Part shown: positions 19,504-27,422 of the stretch, in pieces
Position numbering within the stretch: the first letter of the stretch is position 1
How the letters are laid out: every line of letters begins with the position of its first letter
Assembly: GCF_013364355.1 (NCBI RefSeq)
Contig: NZ_CP054931.1
Span: forward strand, 1,674,001 to 1,738,000
Origin: Stenotrophomonas sp. NA06056
GTDB lineage: Bacteria; Pseudomonadota; Gammaproteobacteria; Xanthomonadales; Xanthomonadaceae
Direction of reading: 5' to 3'
DNA: 64,000 bases
The notes under the pieces: model-generated
The model's database searches: none
Told to the model about the DNA's origin: nothing
The model's input: the letters and a program-made list of their open reading frames with translations, nothing else
Made by a program: the position numbers and the translations under genes

Positions 19504-19758
19504 AGTTGCCGGCAACCCTGCCGCTACCATCTCTGGAGCCCGCTGCTGGCTCCTGCTGCCGGACCCGAGGCTGCCTCCGATAGGCGGCCCGTGCTGTGTG
19601 CTCCGCCGCTGTTTGATGATGATCGCAGCTGCCTTACTGTTTCTGCCAGTCGCTCGAGTGACGCCTTCCGGCGTCTGCACGTCCCAGGCAATCGAAGTTG
19701 CCGCCGGGCATCCCGCCCGGCGGGTCGCAACCGCTACCCGGACACCGAGGATCAGACG

Positions 19759-21600
19759 ATGCTTATTTCAGGCTCCATGGAAGGTGCTCACGCGCCGGCC
19801 GAAGTGCTCACCCGTTGGTCTCCCTTGCGCGCGCTGCAGGGAGTGTTGGGCAGGCAGCGTCGCGCCACCGAGGTGGCCGAACAGCACCGGCGGCACGTCG
19901 AGCTCGAGGCCCAGGTTGCCGCACTGCATCGGGTGCAGGCGGTCATCGAGTTCGCCCTCGACGGCACCATTCTGCAGGCCAATGACAACTTCCTGCAGGC
20001 AGTGGGCTATCGCCTGGATGAGATCCAGGGCCGGCATCACTCCCTGTTCGTCGATCCCGAACACGCGCGCAGTAACGGATACCGTGACTTCTGGGCGCGG
20101 TTGGGTCGCGGTGAATTCGATGCAGGGCAGTACCAGCGCTTCGGCAAGGGTGGGCGCGAGATATGGATCCAGGCGTCCTACAACCCGGTGCTTGACCAGC
20201 ACGGGAGACCGTACAAGGTGGTCAAGTTTGCAACCGACATCACCGCGCAGAAGCAGCAGGCGGCCGAGTCGGCGGGGCAACTGGCGGCCATCGACAAATC
20301 GCAGGCGGTGATCGAGTTCAGCATGGATGGCCGCATCCTGACGGCCAATGCGAACTTCCTGGCCGCCACCGGCTATACGTTGGAAGAGGTGCGTGGCCAG
20401 CATCATTCGCTGTTCGTCGAGACCGACTACCGGGCCAGTGCCGAGTATCGCCGGTTCTGGGAAAAGCTCGGTGCCGGCGAGTACGACGCAGGCCAGTATC
20501 GGCGGCTGGGCAAAGGGGGGCGCGAAGTATGGATCCAAGCATCGTACAACCCGATTCTCGATGCCGGCGGACGGCCGTTCAAGGTCGTCAAGTACGCCAC
20601 CGACATCACCGCGCAGGTGCATGAAAGCCAGGCCATGCAGCGCGCCGTGGCACAGACGCGCGAGGTGGTGGCGTCGGCGAAGGAGGGCGACCTGACCCGG
20701 AGCATCGCCATGGCCGACAAGACTGGCCTGATCGCCGAGTTGTGCGGTGGCGTCAACGCGCTGGTCGAAGCAATGGCCGGAATCATTGGCCAGATCAAGT
20801 TCGCAGCGGACACCATTGCGGTCGGCGCGAGCGAGATCGCCGAAGGCAACAACGACCTGTCCCAGCGCACCGAACAGCAGGCGGCATCCCTGGAAGAAAC
20901 CGCAGTGTCGATGAAGGGTCTGGCCGAGACTGTGCAGCGCACCGCGACCAACGCGCGCCAGGCCAGCCAGCTGGCGGGTGGCGCCGCCGATGTGGCCGCA
21001 CGCGGTGGCCAGGTGGTGCACGAAGTGGTTTCGACGATGGCGGTGATCAACGCCTCCTCGCGTCGCATCGTCGACATCATCGGTGTAATCGATGGCATTG
21101 CGTTCCAGACCAACATCCTGGCACTGAACGCGGCCGTGGAAGCGGCGCGTGCCGGTGAGCATGGGCGTGGTTTCGCCGTGGTCGCCACCGAGATCCGCGA
21201 ACTCTCGCAGCGCTCGGCGGGTGCGGCGAAGGAAATCAAGCAGCTGATCGATGCGTCGGTTGCCAACGTCGGCGCCGGGACGGCGCAGGTCGAGAGTGCA
21301 GGGCGGACCATGGACGAGATCGTGGTCGACGTGCGCCGGGTCAGTGATCTGATGACCGAGATCAGCGCCGCTGCGCAACAGCAGAGCGACGACATCCAGC
21401 AGATGAACCACGCGGTGGATCTGATCGACCAGGGCACGCAGCAGAATGCGGCGCTGGTGGAAGAGGCCTCAGCGGCCGCACGCAGCATGGAGGAGCAGTC
21501 CTCGCAGCTGCTGCAGACAGTGGCTGGGTTCCGTGTGCATGCGGGGCCCGGTGCAGGGCATAGCCATGGCGTGCATGCGCCGGCGCTGCGGGTGGTGTAG
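19759..21600 (+). CDS. Soluble PAS-PAS methyl-accepting chemotaxis protein (BdlA-like)
   Basis: 613 aa with no membrane helix. Two near-identical PAS/PAC repeats: about 57-170 ([14 protein letters not shown]... [13 protein letters not shown]...[14 protein letters not shown]) and 177-295 ([14 protein letters not shown]...[12 protein letters not shown]...VKYATDIT), implying an internal duplication. A HAMP-like linker ([18 protein letters not shown]) leads to a methyl-accepting signalling domain with the hairpin tip [24 protein letters not shown]. This is the architecture of Pseudomonas BdlA, a dispersal/c-di-GMP-linked receptor, and of Aer-type haem/flavin PAS sensors. No che genes nearby. ATG 19759 fits; upstream in-frame residues look non-coding. 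Confidence 0.9.
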   Translation: MLISGSMEGAHAPAEVLTRWSPLRALQGVLGRQRRATEVAEQHRRHVELEAQVAALHRVQAVIEFALDGTILQANDNFLQAVGYRLDEIQGRHHSLFVDPEHARSNGYRDFWARLGRGEFDAGQYQRFGKGGREIWIQASYNPVLDQHGRPYKVVKFATDITAQKQQAAESAGQLAAIDKSQAVIEFSMDGRILTANANFLAATGYTLEEVRGQHHSLFVETDYRASAEYRRFWEKLGAGEYDAGQYRRLGKGGREVWIQASYNPILDAGGRPFKVVKYATDITAQVHESQAMQRAVAQTREVVASAKEGDLTRSIAMADKTGLIAELCGGVNALVEAMAGIIGQIKFAADTIAVGASEIAEGNNDLSQRTEQQAASLEETAVSMKGLAETVQRTATNARQASQLAGGAADVAARGGQVVHEVVSTMAVINASSRRIVDIIGVIDGIAFQTNILALNAAVEAARAGEHGRGFAVVATEIRELSQRSAGAAKEIKQLIDASVANVGAGTAQVESAGRTMDEIVVDVRRVSDLMTEISAAAQQQSDDIQQMNHAVDLIDQGTQQNAALVEEASAAARSMEEQSSQLLQTVAGFRVHAGPGAGHSHGVHAPALRVV

Positions 21601-21713
21601 CGCGCCGAACCGCGCCGGCCTATGGGGCGGCGCGGTTTTCGCCTTGGTCGCCATGCAGCTGCGGGTGAGTGTCGGCGGCGGCGGCGGTCGAGCAGGGCAA
21701 GTCCGGAAACGAC

Positions 21714-21740
21714 AAAGGCCGGGTCGTAGACCTGGCCTTT
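21714..21740 (-). terminator. Hairpin terminator after tRNA-Leu
   Basis: AAAGGCCGGGTC...GACCTGGCCTTT inverted repeat immediately downstream (minus-strand sense) of tRNA-Leu, ending in a short T-rich tract (CCTTTGTCGTTT on the minus strand). It also lies downstream of the converging chemoreceptor gene. Confidence 0.6.
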
Positions 21741-21745
21741 GATCG

Positions 21746-21831
21746 TGGTGCCGGTGAAAGGACTCGAACCTTCATGGGGTCACCCCCGGCTGATTTTGAG
21801 TCAGCTGCGTATACCATTCCGCCACACCGGC
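21746..21831 (-). tRNA. tRNA-Leu (CAA)
   Basis: 86 nt including encoded CCA. Acceptor GCCGGTG pairs with CACCGGC, T-loop GGTTCGAGTCC is present, and the anticodon stem-loop GCTGA-CTCAAAA-TCAGC gives anticodon CAA. A long variable arm (class II tRNA) around CGGGGGTGACCCCATG supports leucine. Transcribed on the minus strand. Confidence 0.95.
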
Positions 21832-21931
21832 AGCAGCGGGCTAGTGTACCCGAGCTCGGCCGGTGTTCATAGAGGTGCGCACGAACGGAGCTGAAATGGC
21901 TTGAAATTGTCGGCATCGGCCAGCTGCTGGC

Positions 21932-21937
21932 TATACT
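21932..21937 (+). promoter_or_regulatory. Probable -10 box for the receiver gene
   Basis: TATACT 34 bp before the ATG of the lone receiver gene. The -35 is weak (TTGTCG at 21907, spacing 19), so activator help or a suboptimal promoter is likely. Confidence 0.4.
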
Positions 21938-21970
21938 GTGAAGGCTTAACAGGCACGGGAGCGATAGCCT

Positions 21971-22351
21971 ATGTCAGCGTTGCAGGACCTGCGGGTGCTG
22001 GTAGTTGAAAACGACGAGATGAGTGCGGCCTTGCTGCAGATGCAGCTGGTGCAGTCCGGCGCTCTGGTCGTTGGCTTGGCCGCGACCGTTGCCGAGGCGC
22101 TGCGCCTGCTGGAAGAGGCCGCCCCTGACGTGGCCCTGCTGGATTACCGGTTGGCCCATAACGAAACCAGTGAACCGGTTGCGGCGGCACTGACCGCGCG
22201 TGGTGTGCCGTTCGTGCTCGCCACCGGCATGGCCGCTGAACAACTGCCGGTCGCGATGCAGTTGGGTGTGCTGCTGATCAAGCCGTATCTGTCGGCGGAA
22301 CTGTCCAAGGCCCTGGTTCGCGCTGTCGGGCGTTCCAGCGCCAACGCCTGA
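21971..22351 (+). CDS. Stand-alone response regulator receiver protein
   Basis: 126 aa, a single CheY-like receiver domain. Acidic pocket in VVENDE, phospho-acceptor Asp in VALLDYRLA, conserved Thr in LATGMA and Lys in LLIKPY. No output domain. RBS GGGAGCG precedes ATG 21971. Receivers of this kind often act in chemotaxis or phosphorelays; it follows a chemoreceptor gene and tRNA-Leu, but no histidine kinase is adjacent. Its partner therefore cannot be named. Confidence 0.88.
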   Translation: MSALQDLRVLVVENDEMSAALLQMQLVQSGALVVGLAATVAEALRLLEEAAPDVALLDYRLAHNETSEPVAAALTARGVPFVLATGMAAEQLPVAMQLGVLLIKPYLSAELSKALVRAVGRSSANA

Positions 22352-22360
22352 TCCAACCGC

Positions 22361-23317
22361 TCAGGCGGCTTCCTCATGGACGTAATGGATGTCCTCGCGA
22401 TCGTCGAGGATGGCGTACTGCGCCGCCAGATTGTCGGGGTCCGGGTTGAGCCAGGTGTCCAGATGCTCGGCGCGGATCGGTAGTACGCCACGATCATGGC
22501 CGGCAGCGGCGACATCGATTGACGGTCCATCGGTGATGGTGGCGAAAGACAGCAGGCGCCCTTCCGGACCCTCCCATTCGGCCCACAGGCAGGCCAGCAA
22601 CAGGTCGCGCGGTGGATCCGGCCGGAACTCCAGCACGACATCCTGTACCTTCTCGTCATTGTGCAGGGTGCGGCCGGCAATGGCGTGGCGAGGTACGTGC
22701 TCGTAGAAAGCCTGTACCACCACCACGCCATGGCGCAGCCCGAAAGCGCCGCGCCAATAGCCTTCCAGGCTGTCCCGCCGCGCATTGTAGGTGCCCGGGT
22801 AGAGCACATCGTTGCGGGCGGGCTTGTCCGGCAGCCGGCATTGATAGCGCATGGGCTTGATCACGCGCCGACCATTTTCGCTGACCATCACCGGAGCATA
22901 GGTGCCGGGAAAAATACGGTTGTCGCGTGGCAGCAGCTGTTCCCGATGCAGGTCGTCCAGCCGGGCCTGCGCGCGGTCGATGCGGTTGCCGGCAACACGC
23001 AGGTCATTGCGTGCCTTCTGCGTGGGCCGGGTGGCCAGGGTCGCATTGGCAATGTCGCGACGTTCAAGCTGCCGCTCCAGCTCGGCCTGCAGCTGCTGCC
23101 GCTCCTGTGCATGCCATTGCTGGATCTTCGCCACGATGTCGCGGCCCAGTTCGGTGCGCGCGCCTGCAAATCCGTCGTCCATGGCCTTCGGCGTTTTCGG
23201 CCGTTTCTTGCCGGGATCATGCGCATAGAGTTCGGCGAATTCCTCCAGGGAGAGGACGGCGCCGAACTCACGCACCAGCTTGGCGTAGTCGGCGCGGATC
23301 AGAGCGGAATAGCACAT
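22361..23317 (-). CDS. SOS response-associated peptidase (SRAP/YedK-HMCES family)
   Basis: 318 aa. Begins MCYSA, exposing the catalytic Cys2 that SRAP proteins use to crosslink abasic sites in single-stranded DNA. Further signatures are FYEHV (catalytic Glu; most relatives have FYEW) and AGHDRGVLPIRAEHLDTWL (the HDRMP-like His region, here without MP). Residues ~45-130 form a charged, helical insertion (RRDIANATL, ERQQLQAELERQLE) not in YedK, making it ~100 aa longer than E. coli YedK (222 aa). ATG 23315-23317. Divergent from the GNAT gene by 78 bp. Confidence 0.87.
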   Translation of the reverse strand: MCYSALIRADYAKLVREFGAVLSLEEFAELYAHDPGKKRPKTPKAMDDGFAGARTELGRDIVAKIQQWHAQERQQLQAELERQLERRDIANATLATRPTQKARNDLRVAGNRIDRAQARLDDLHREQLLPRDNRIFPGTYAPVMVSENGRRVIKPMRYQCRLPDKPARNDVLYPGTYNARRDSLEGYWRGAFGLRHGVVVVQAFYEHVPRHAIAGRTLHNDEKVQDVVLEFRPDPPRDLLLACLWAEWEGPEGRLLSFATITDGPSIDVAAAGHDRGVLPIRAEHLDTWLNPDPDNLAAQYAILDDREDIHYVHEEAA

Positions 23318-23395
23318 GGGACTCTGCCGGAAGATGGGTCGCAGCGGCTGCGACGAGGATGCGGCAGGATAGCTCGACCTTCCAGGAGACGTTGC

Positions 23396-23812
23396 ATGAA
23401 TGATCCAGAGACGATCCAGTTCCGCGAGGCGGTGCCGACGGTCGAAGACTACTGCCAGCTGCGCGCAGTGGCGGGCCTCAGCGCAAAGACCCGTGAGGCG
23501 GCGACGCGGGCGTTGCCCAACACCATCTTCGGTGTCTGCGCTTACCAGGGCAGCGAACTGGTAGCGATGGGCCGGATCATCGGCGATGGCGGTTGCCACC
23601 TGCAGGTCTGCGATATCGCCGTGTTGCCCCGCCTGCAGGGTCAGGGTCTTGGCAAGGCGGTGATGCAGCGTCTGAGCGACTGGATGCAGGGCAACCTGCC
23701 GCCGTCGGCGTATGTGAGTCTGTTGGCCGATGGCGAAGCGCATCGGCTATATGCGCAGTTTGGCTTTGCGCCGACTGCGCCCGCATCGATCGGCATGTAT
23801 CGCCGGTTCTGA
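23396..23812 (+). CDS. GNAT family N-acetyltransferase
   Basis: 138 aa. GNAT motif A VCDIAVLPRLQGQGLGKAVMQRL contains the Q-x-x-G-x-G acetyl-CoA pyrophosphate loop; motif B is LYAQFGFAPTAP. Start ATG 23396 with RBS CAGGAGA. Resembles small-molecule acetyltransferases such as those acetylating polyamines or aminoacyl groups; substrate unknown. Its 3-prime end is followed by a strong hairpin shared with the converging tRNA block. Confidence 0.88.
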   Translation: MNDPETIQFREAVPTVEDYCQLRAVAGLSAKTREAATRALPNTIFGVCAYQGSELVAMGRIIGDGGCHLQVCDIAVLPRLQGQGLGKAVMQRLSDWMQGNLPPSAYVSLLADGEAHRLYAQFGFAPTAPASIGMYRRF

Positions 23813-23845
23813 GATGCTGTCACCGCAGAATCGCAGGCAAAGAAA

Positions 23846-23868
23846 AACCCCGGCCGAAGCCGGGGTTT
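23846..23868 (-). terminator. Rho-independent terminator of tRNA block (bidirectional)
   Basis: AAACCCCGG-CCGAAG-CCGGGGTTT-type hairpin. On the minus strand it ends GGGGTTTTTCTTTG, a good U-tract; on the plus strand it follows the GNAT gene by about 30 bp. Likely ends both transcripts. Confidence 0.85.
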
Positions 23869-23875
23869 CAAAGAT

Positions 23876-23951
23876 TGGCGTCCCCACGGGGATTCGAACC
23901 CCGGTCGCCACCGTGAAAGGGTGATGTCCTAGGCCTCTAGACGATGGGGAC
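23876..23951 (-). tRNA. tRNA-Glu (TTC), copy 1
   Basis: 76 nt with encoded CCA. Acceptor GTCCCCA/TGGGGAC, anticodon loop CCTTTCACG gives TTC, T-loop GTTCGAATC. Sequence is identical to copies at 24121 and 24505. Confidence 0.96.
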
Positions 23952-24000
23952 GCACGAAAAACTTCAAGTTGTAGAACTTTCGACGGCCTAATGCCGAAAG

Positions 24001-24076
24001 TGGTGGAGCCAAGCGGGATCGAACCGCTGACCTCCTGCATGCCATGCAGGCGCTCTCCCAGCTGAGCTATGGCCCC
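24001..24076 (-). tRNA. tRNA-Ala (GGC), copy 1
   Basis: 76 nt with encoded CCA. GGGGCCATAGCTCAGCTGGG 5-prime half, anticodon stem-loop CCTGC-ATGGCAT-GCAGG giving GGC. Identical to copies at 24246 and 24634. The 49-nt spacer to tRNA-Glu contains a CTTTCG...CGAAAG inverted repeat. Confidence 0.96.
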
Positions 24077-24120
24077 ATGAAACTTCGGATTCCTGCTGGG
24101 AGCAGGGTCCTCTTTGAAAC

Positions 24121-24196
24121 TGGCGTCCCCACGGGGATTCGAACCCCGGTCGCCACCGTGAAAGGGTGATGTCCTAGGCCTCTAGACGATGGGGAC
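24121..24196 (-). tRNA. tRNA-Glu (TTC), copy 2
   Basis: Same 76-nt gene as copy 1, with anticodon TTC and encoded CCA; lies 49 nt downstream of tRNA-Ala copy 2 in the minus-strand transcript, with an almost identical spacer. Confidence 0.96.
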
Positions 24197-24245
24197 GCAC
24201 GAAAAACTTCAAGTTGTAGAACTCTCGACGGCCTAATGTCGAAAG

Positions 24246-24321
24246 TGGTGGAGCCAAGCGGGATCGAACCGCTGACCTCCTGCATGCCATGCAGGCGCTC
24301 TCCCAGCTGAGCTATGGCCCC
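24246..24321 (-). tRNA. tRNA-Ala (GGC), copy 2
   Basis: Identical to copy 1. Probably first gene of a four-tRNA transcript (Ala2-Glu2-Ala1-Glu1), since a terminator and a -10 box lie just upstream. Confidence 0.96.
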
Positions 24322-24338
24322 GTGTTACCGAGCCGCCT

Positions 24339-24344
24339 ATCATA
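24339..24344 (-). promoter_or_regulatory. -10 box for the Ala2-Glu2-Ala1-Glu1 tRNA transcript
   Basis: TATGAT on the minus strand, 18 nt before tRNA-Ala copy 2, with a GC-rich discriminator (AGGCGGC). The hexamer 17 bp upstream is TTCCAC, a weak -35, next to an AT-rich tract (24366-24386) that could act as an UP element. Confidence 0.6.
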
Positions 24345-24465
24345 CCTGCCTGTTCACATTTGTGGAAGCTTTTTTTAAAGCTTTTTCATCGAATCGTTCA
24401 TTGCCGCAAGGGCAGGGAGCGTTTCGACGCCACAACCTGAATGCCGGTGGGCGGTGAACAAAAAA

Positions 24466-24486
24466 GACCCGGTTATCGGCCGGGTC
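24466..24486 (-). terminator. Terminator between tRNA blocks
   Basis: GACCCGG-CCGATAA-CCGGGTC hairpin on the minus strand, followed by TTTTTT. Ends the Ala3-Glu3 transcript before the second promoter. Confidence 0.85.
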
Positions 24487-24504
24487 CTCGTTGTTCATGA
24501 TGAG

Positions 24505-24580
24505 TGGCGTCCCCACGGGGATTCGAACCCCGGTCGCCACCGTGAAAGGGTGATGTCCTAGGCCTCTAGACGATGGGGAC
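24505..24580 (-). tRNA. tRNA-Glu (TTC), copy 3
   Basis: Third identical copy, 76 nt, TTC anticodon, encoded CCA. Its spacer to tRNA-Ala copy 3 is diverged near the Glu gene (GATCTCATCAATG... instead of the CGAAAAACTTCAAG type) but keeps CGACGGCCTAATGCCGAAAG. Confidence 0.96.
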
Positions 24581-24633
24581 GCAGATCTCATCAATGTTCT
24601 TTGCGACCTTTCGACGGCCTAATGCCGAAAGTA

Positions 24634-24709
24634 TGGTGGAGCCAAGCGGGATCGAACCGCTGACCTCCTGCATGCCATGCAGGCGCTCTCCCAGCTGAGC
24701 TATGGCCCC
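24634..24709 (-). tRNA. tRNA-Ala (GGC), copy 3
   Basis: Third identical copy, 76 nt, GGC anticodon. First gene of the minus-strand block with its own strong promoter just upstream. Confidence 0.96.
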
Positions 24710-24727
24710 ACGTCGCTGAGGAGCGAA

Positions 24728-24756
24728 ATAATAGCTGTGCCCCCGGGGGTTGGCAA
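24728..24756 (-). promoter_or_regulatory. Sigma-70 promoter of tRNA-Ala copy 3
   Basis: On the minus strand: -35 TTGCCA (24751-24756), 17-bp spacer, -10 TATTAT (24728-24733), then TTCGCTCC before the predicted start near 24720, 11 nt ahead of the tRNA. A near-ideal stable-RNA promoter. Confidence 0.8.
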
Positions 24757-24853
24757 GCGCTTTGTTGCACTTTTCTTCACGCAGTGCGCGCGATGGCGCA
24801 GCTGCGTTTTCCGCAGATGGGACAGCACATGCGTTGTCACCGACACCCAGGGT

Positions 24854-25252
24854 TCAGCGCTCTTCACCGGTCAGCGCGGCCAGGATCGGGCACTGGTCGA
24901 GCGTGCCGTGTCCAGGGCAGGCATCGACCAGCTGGGAGAGCGCGCCATGCATGCGCTGCAGCTCCGCCATCCGCAGTTCAATGTCCTGCAGTCGAATCCG
25001 TGCGGTGTCACGCACGCTGCCCATGTCCTGCGGAGGATGGTCGCTGAGAGAAAGCAGTTCACCGATCTCGTCGAGACTGAAGCCCAATGCCTTTGCCCGA
25101 CGGATGAAGCGAAGACGTCGCAGATCCTGCTCACCGAAGATGCGGTAGCCGCCTGCCGAGCGCGCCGCGGTGGGCAGCAGCTGCTGACGTTCGTAGTAGC
25201 GGACGGTGTCGATGGGGACGCCAGCCTGGCGTGCCAACTGACCAATGTTCAC
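24854..25252 (-). CDS. MerR family metal-responsive regulator, CueR-like
   Basis: 132 aa. N-terminal winged HTH MNIGQLARQAGVPIDTVRYYERQQLLP, dimerisation helix, and a C-terminal metal loop CPGHGTLDQC with Cys112 and Cys121, close to the Cys112/Cys120 pair of CueR. Ser79 aligns about where Cu(I)/Ag(I)/Au(I) sensors have Ser77 and divalent-metal sensors have Cys, so monovalent copper-type sensing is favoured (inference). The gene is followed by no efflux ATPase or copper oxidase, so it may act on distant targets. A near-perfect palindrome with a -35-like TTGACT lies 35 bp upstream, suggesting autoregulation. Confidence 0.88.
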   Translation of the reverse strand: MNIGQLARQAGVPIDTVRYYERQQLLPTAARSAGGYRIFGEQDLRRLRFIRRAKALGFSLDEIGELLSLSDHPPQDMGSVRDTARIRLQDIELRMAELQRMHGALSQLVDACPGHGTLDQCPILAALTGEER

Positions 25253-25287
25253 GGCGGACTCCTTGGGACCTGCCGTGCATAGTCATC

Positions 25288-25312
25288 CCTTGAGTCTGGT
25301 CCAGAGTCAAGG
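25288..25312 (-). promoter_or_regulatory. MerR-type operator/promoter
   Basis: 25-bp near-palindrome reading CCTTGACTCTGG-A-CCAGACTCAAGG on the minus strand (three symmetric mismatches). It includes TTGACT as a -35, followed about 19-20 bp later by a weak -10 (GACTAT), the long-spacer geometry that MerR proteins untwist. It faces the MerR gene. Confidence 0.7.
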
Positions 25313-25435
25313 CTTTGTCGGCGTCCCCTATTCAGCACACTTTGCAACTTTCTTCATAGCCCCCGGGGGCAAGCACTTCCTACCCTTCGCCTGAACTGGC
25401 CGCTCGACGGCCTGAACCGGAAGAGGAGGTGGGGA

Positions 25436-26503
25436 GTGGAGGGAATCAGGAGCGAAGGATTCGTCGAGGTTGCGGTGGTTGAATACCCGGGAGGTGACCC
25501 GTCGGCTGCGTCGGTGCTTGCCGAAATGGCGCACGTCGCCAATCGCCTGGCTCAACAGCAGCGGCGGCCCTGCAAACGGGTGCTGGTCACCCGCTGGATT
25601 GTGCCGGCCAGCAATACCGGGGTGCATCGCATTGCCGGTGCCGAGATGCTGGATGCGGCCATTCCTGCGGTGATCGCTTTGCCGGGTCAGGTCAGTTCCA
25701 GCGCCTCGGTGCGTGCCGAGGATGTCCTGCTGGATTGGCTGCGGGCGCACTACGACGGCGGCAGCCTGCTGGCCGCTGCGGGCGATGGGGTCAGTGTGCT
25801 GGCGCGGGCCGGGCTGCTGACGGGGCGTACGGTATCCGGCCCTGACCTCAATCGTCATCCGGCGTTGCAGGTGCAGGTCGGCGGCTGGGCGCCCAGTGAA
25901 CGCGCGCTCGTCGATGATGGCGATCTGCTTACCGTAGGCGGCGCACAGGCGTGGCGCTTCCTTGGCCTGCGGCTGCTTTACCGGCTGCATGGCCAGGGCG
26001 TTGCCAGCGCGGTGGCGCAGCAGCTGGGGATCGTGGTGCCGGTGGGGATCCAGCAGGATCTCGAGCGATTCAGTGCCAATTTTGCCCACGGCGACCGTGA
26101 CGTGCTGAAGGCGCAGCGTTGGCTGCACACCACGGCTGCGCGTGGGGCCACGCTGGGGGCGATCTGTGAGATTTCCGGATTGGAGCCGCGAACCCTGCAG
26201 CGCCGCTTCCTGAAAGCGACCGGGTTGCGGCCCATCGAATACTGCCAGCGACTGCGGGTGGCCAAGGCGCAGACGCTGCTGCAGCAGGGCGCCAGCATCG
26301 ATGAAGTTGCCTGGGGTGTGGGTTACGCGGATCAGAGCGCATTCCGCCGGCTGTTCCTGCGCATCGTCGGCATGACACCCGCCAACTATCGTCGCCACGT
26401 AAGCAGCAAGCGCCGCGATCGACCGCTGACGTCTGCCGTGGCCGGCAGCCTGCGTGGACTGAGCGCCTCACCGGGCGCACAACTGGGTCGCAACGCCGCT
26501 TGA
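25436..26503 (+). CDS. GlxA family AraC-type regulator (DJ-1/PfpI + HTH)
   Basis: 355 aa. Residues ~10-200 form a DJ-1/PfpI-like domain (VEVAVVEYPGGDPSAASVLAEM, ...AAAGDGVSVLARAGLLTGRTVSG), C-terminal ~225-330 an AraC double HTH (ATLGAICEISGLEPRTLQRRF and IDEVAWGVGYADQSAFRRLF...GMTPANYRR). GlxA-type regulators sense amino acid-derived or quaternary-amine metabolites; the nucleophile position of DJ-1 is not obviously a cysteine here. GTG start at 25436 after a strong GAGGAGGTGGGG. Target is unknown; the thiol-disulfide genes follow after 85 bp on the same strand. Confidence 0.88.
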   Translation: MEGIRSEGFVEVAVVEYPGGDPSAASVLAEMAHVANRLAQQQRRPCKRVLVTRWIVPASNTGVHRIAGAEMLDAAIPAVIALPGQVSSSASVRAEDVLLDWLRAHYDGGSLLAAAGDGVSVLARAGLLTGRTVSGPDLNRHPALQVQVGGWAPSERALVDDGDLLTVGGAQAWRFLGLRLLYRLHGQGVASAVAQQLGIVVPVGIQQDLERFSANFAHGDRDVLKAQRWLHTTAARGATLGAICEISGLEPRTLQRRFLKATGLRPIEYCQRLRVAKAQTLLQQGASIDEVAWGVGYADQSAFRRLFLRIVGMTPANYRRHVSSKRRDRPLTSAVAGSLRGLSASPGAQLGRNAA

Positions 26504-26588
26504 TGAACGACGTTGAATGCGCCGCACTTGCAACGCGGGCACGGCGCTTTGACCATGCGGGTCTGTGCAGGCGAAAGCGGGTGAGCTG

Positions 26589-27392
26589 ATGTCGAGTGTT
26601 GGACCGGTGCCGATGCCGGTGGTGTTGATTCTGATCTTCCTGCTGCTGGCGATGGCCATTGCGCGAATCTGGTCGCGTGCTGCGCCTGGTCAGGACCGGC
26701 CGCCGGCAGCTGGAATGGTGCTGGACATGCTGCTGGTTGGCCTGCTGTGCGGCCGGTTGTCCTTTGTCGCAGCGCATTTCAGCCTCTATCGTGAAGCACC
26801 CTGGAGCGTGCTGCAGATTGCCGATGGTGGGTATCACCTGCCCGTTGTCATTGGCGCTGGATTTGTCTGGGCGCTGTGGCGGCTGCGCAGGCGGCGCCCG
26901 TTGCGGGTGCCGGTGCTGGCGGGTGCGCTGGTTGGGGTGTTGTTGTGGGGTGGCGCAAGCCAGGGGCTGGCGTACTGGCAGGCACAGCAGATGCCACTGC
27001 CCGCGCTGCAGGTGGTCGACCTGCAGGGTAGGGCGATTGACCTGGAGCACTTTCGTGGCAAGCCACTGGTGCTGAATCTGTGGGCCAGCTGGTGTGGCCC
27101 GTGTCGCCGGGAGATGCCGGTACTGGCGACGGCCCAGCAGAAACATGCCGACGTCCAGTTCGTCTTCCTCAACCAGGGCGAGACCCTTGCGGAGGTCCAG
27201 ACCTTTCTTGCCGCTGAACACATCGCGCTGGGCAATGTGCTGCTGGATGAGGCGTCGGCTGCGTCGTCCACGCTGGACGTCCGGGCTTTTCCTTCCACGC
27301 TGTTCTTCGATGCGCAGGGACGATTGCAGGAACTGCATCTCGGCGAACTGACCCAGGCCGGTCTTGAACACAAACTGCGCCGGCTGCGGTAG
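26589..27392 (+). CDS. Lgt-like membrane domain fused to TlpA-type thioredoxin
   Basis: 267 aa. Residues 1-130 are membrane helices with LLVGLLCGRLSFVAAHFSLY, resembling the Arg/His region of prolipoprotein diacylglyceryl transferase, but far too short for a working Lgt. Residues ~135-267 are a TlpA/ResA-like thioredoxin with active site WCGPC (168-172), cis-Pro region FPSTLFFD. Topology suggests the thioredoxin faces the periplasm. Works with the DsbG-like lipoprotein 30 bp downstream, probably reducing or isomerising disulfides. ATG 26589 was chosen; an upstream GTG/ATG gives only a few extra residues. Confidence 0.85.
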   Translation: MSSVGPVPMPVVLILIFLLLAMAIARIWSRAAPGQDRPPAAGMVLDMLLVGLLCGRLSFVAAHFSLYREAPWSVLQIADGGYHLPVVIGAGFVWALWRLRRRRPLRVPVLAGALVGVLLWGGASQGLAYWQAQQMPLPALQVVDLQGRAIDLEHFRGKPLVLNLWASWCGPCRREMPVLATAQQKHADVQFVFLNQGETLAEVQTFLAAEHIALGNVLLDEASAASSTLDVRAFPSTLFFDAQGRLQELHLGELTQAGLEHKLRRLR

Positions 27393-27422
27393 CCTGCGCT
27401 GGCATCTCACTACGGAGTTTCC

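Noticed and set aside
22361..23743. Extended SRAP start upstream of MCYS
   Set aside because: SRAP activity needs Cys at position 2 after Met removal; the longer frame also overlaps the divergent GNAT gene.
23876..24709. Genomic island attachment at the tRNA block
   Set aside because: No integrase or tRNA-end direct repeats outside the copies; the repeats are complete tRNA genes with their spacers.
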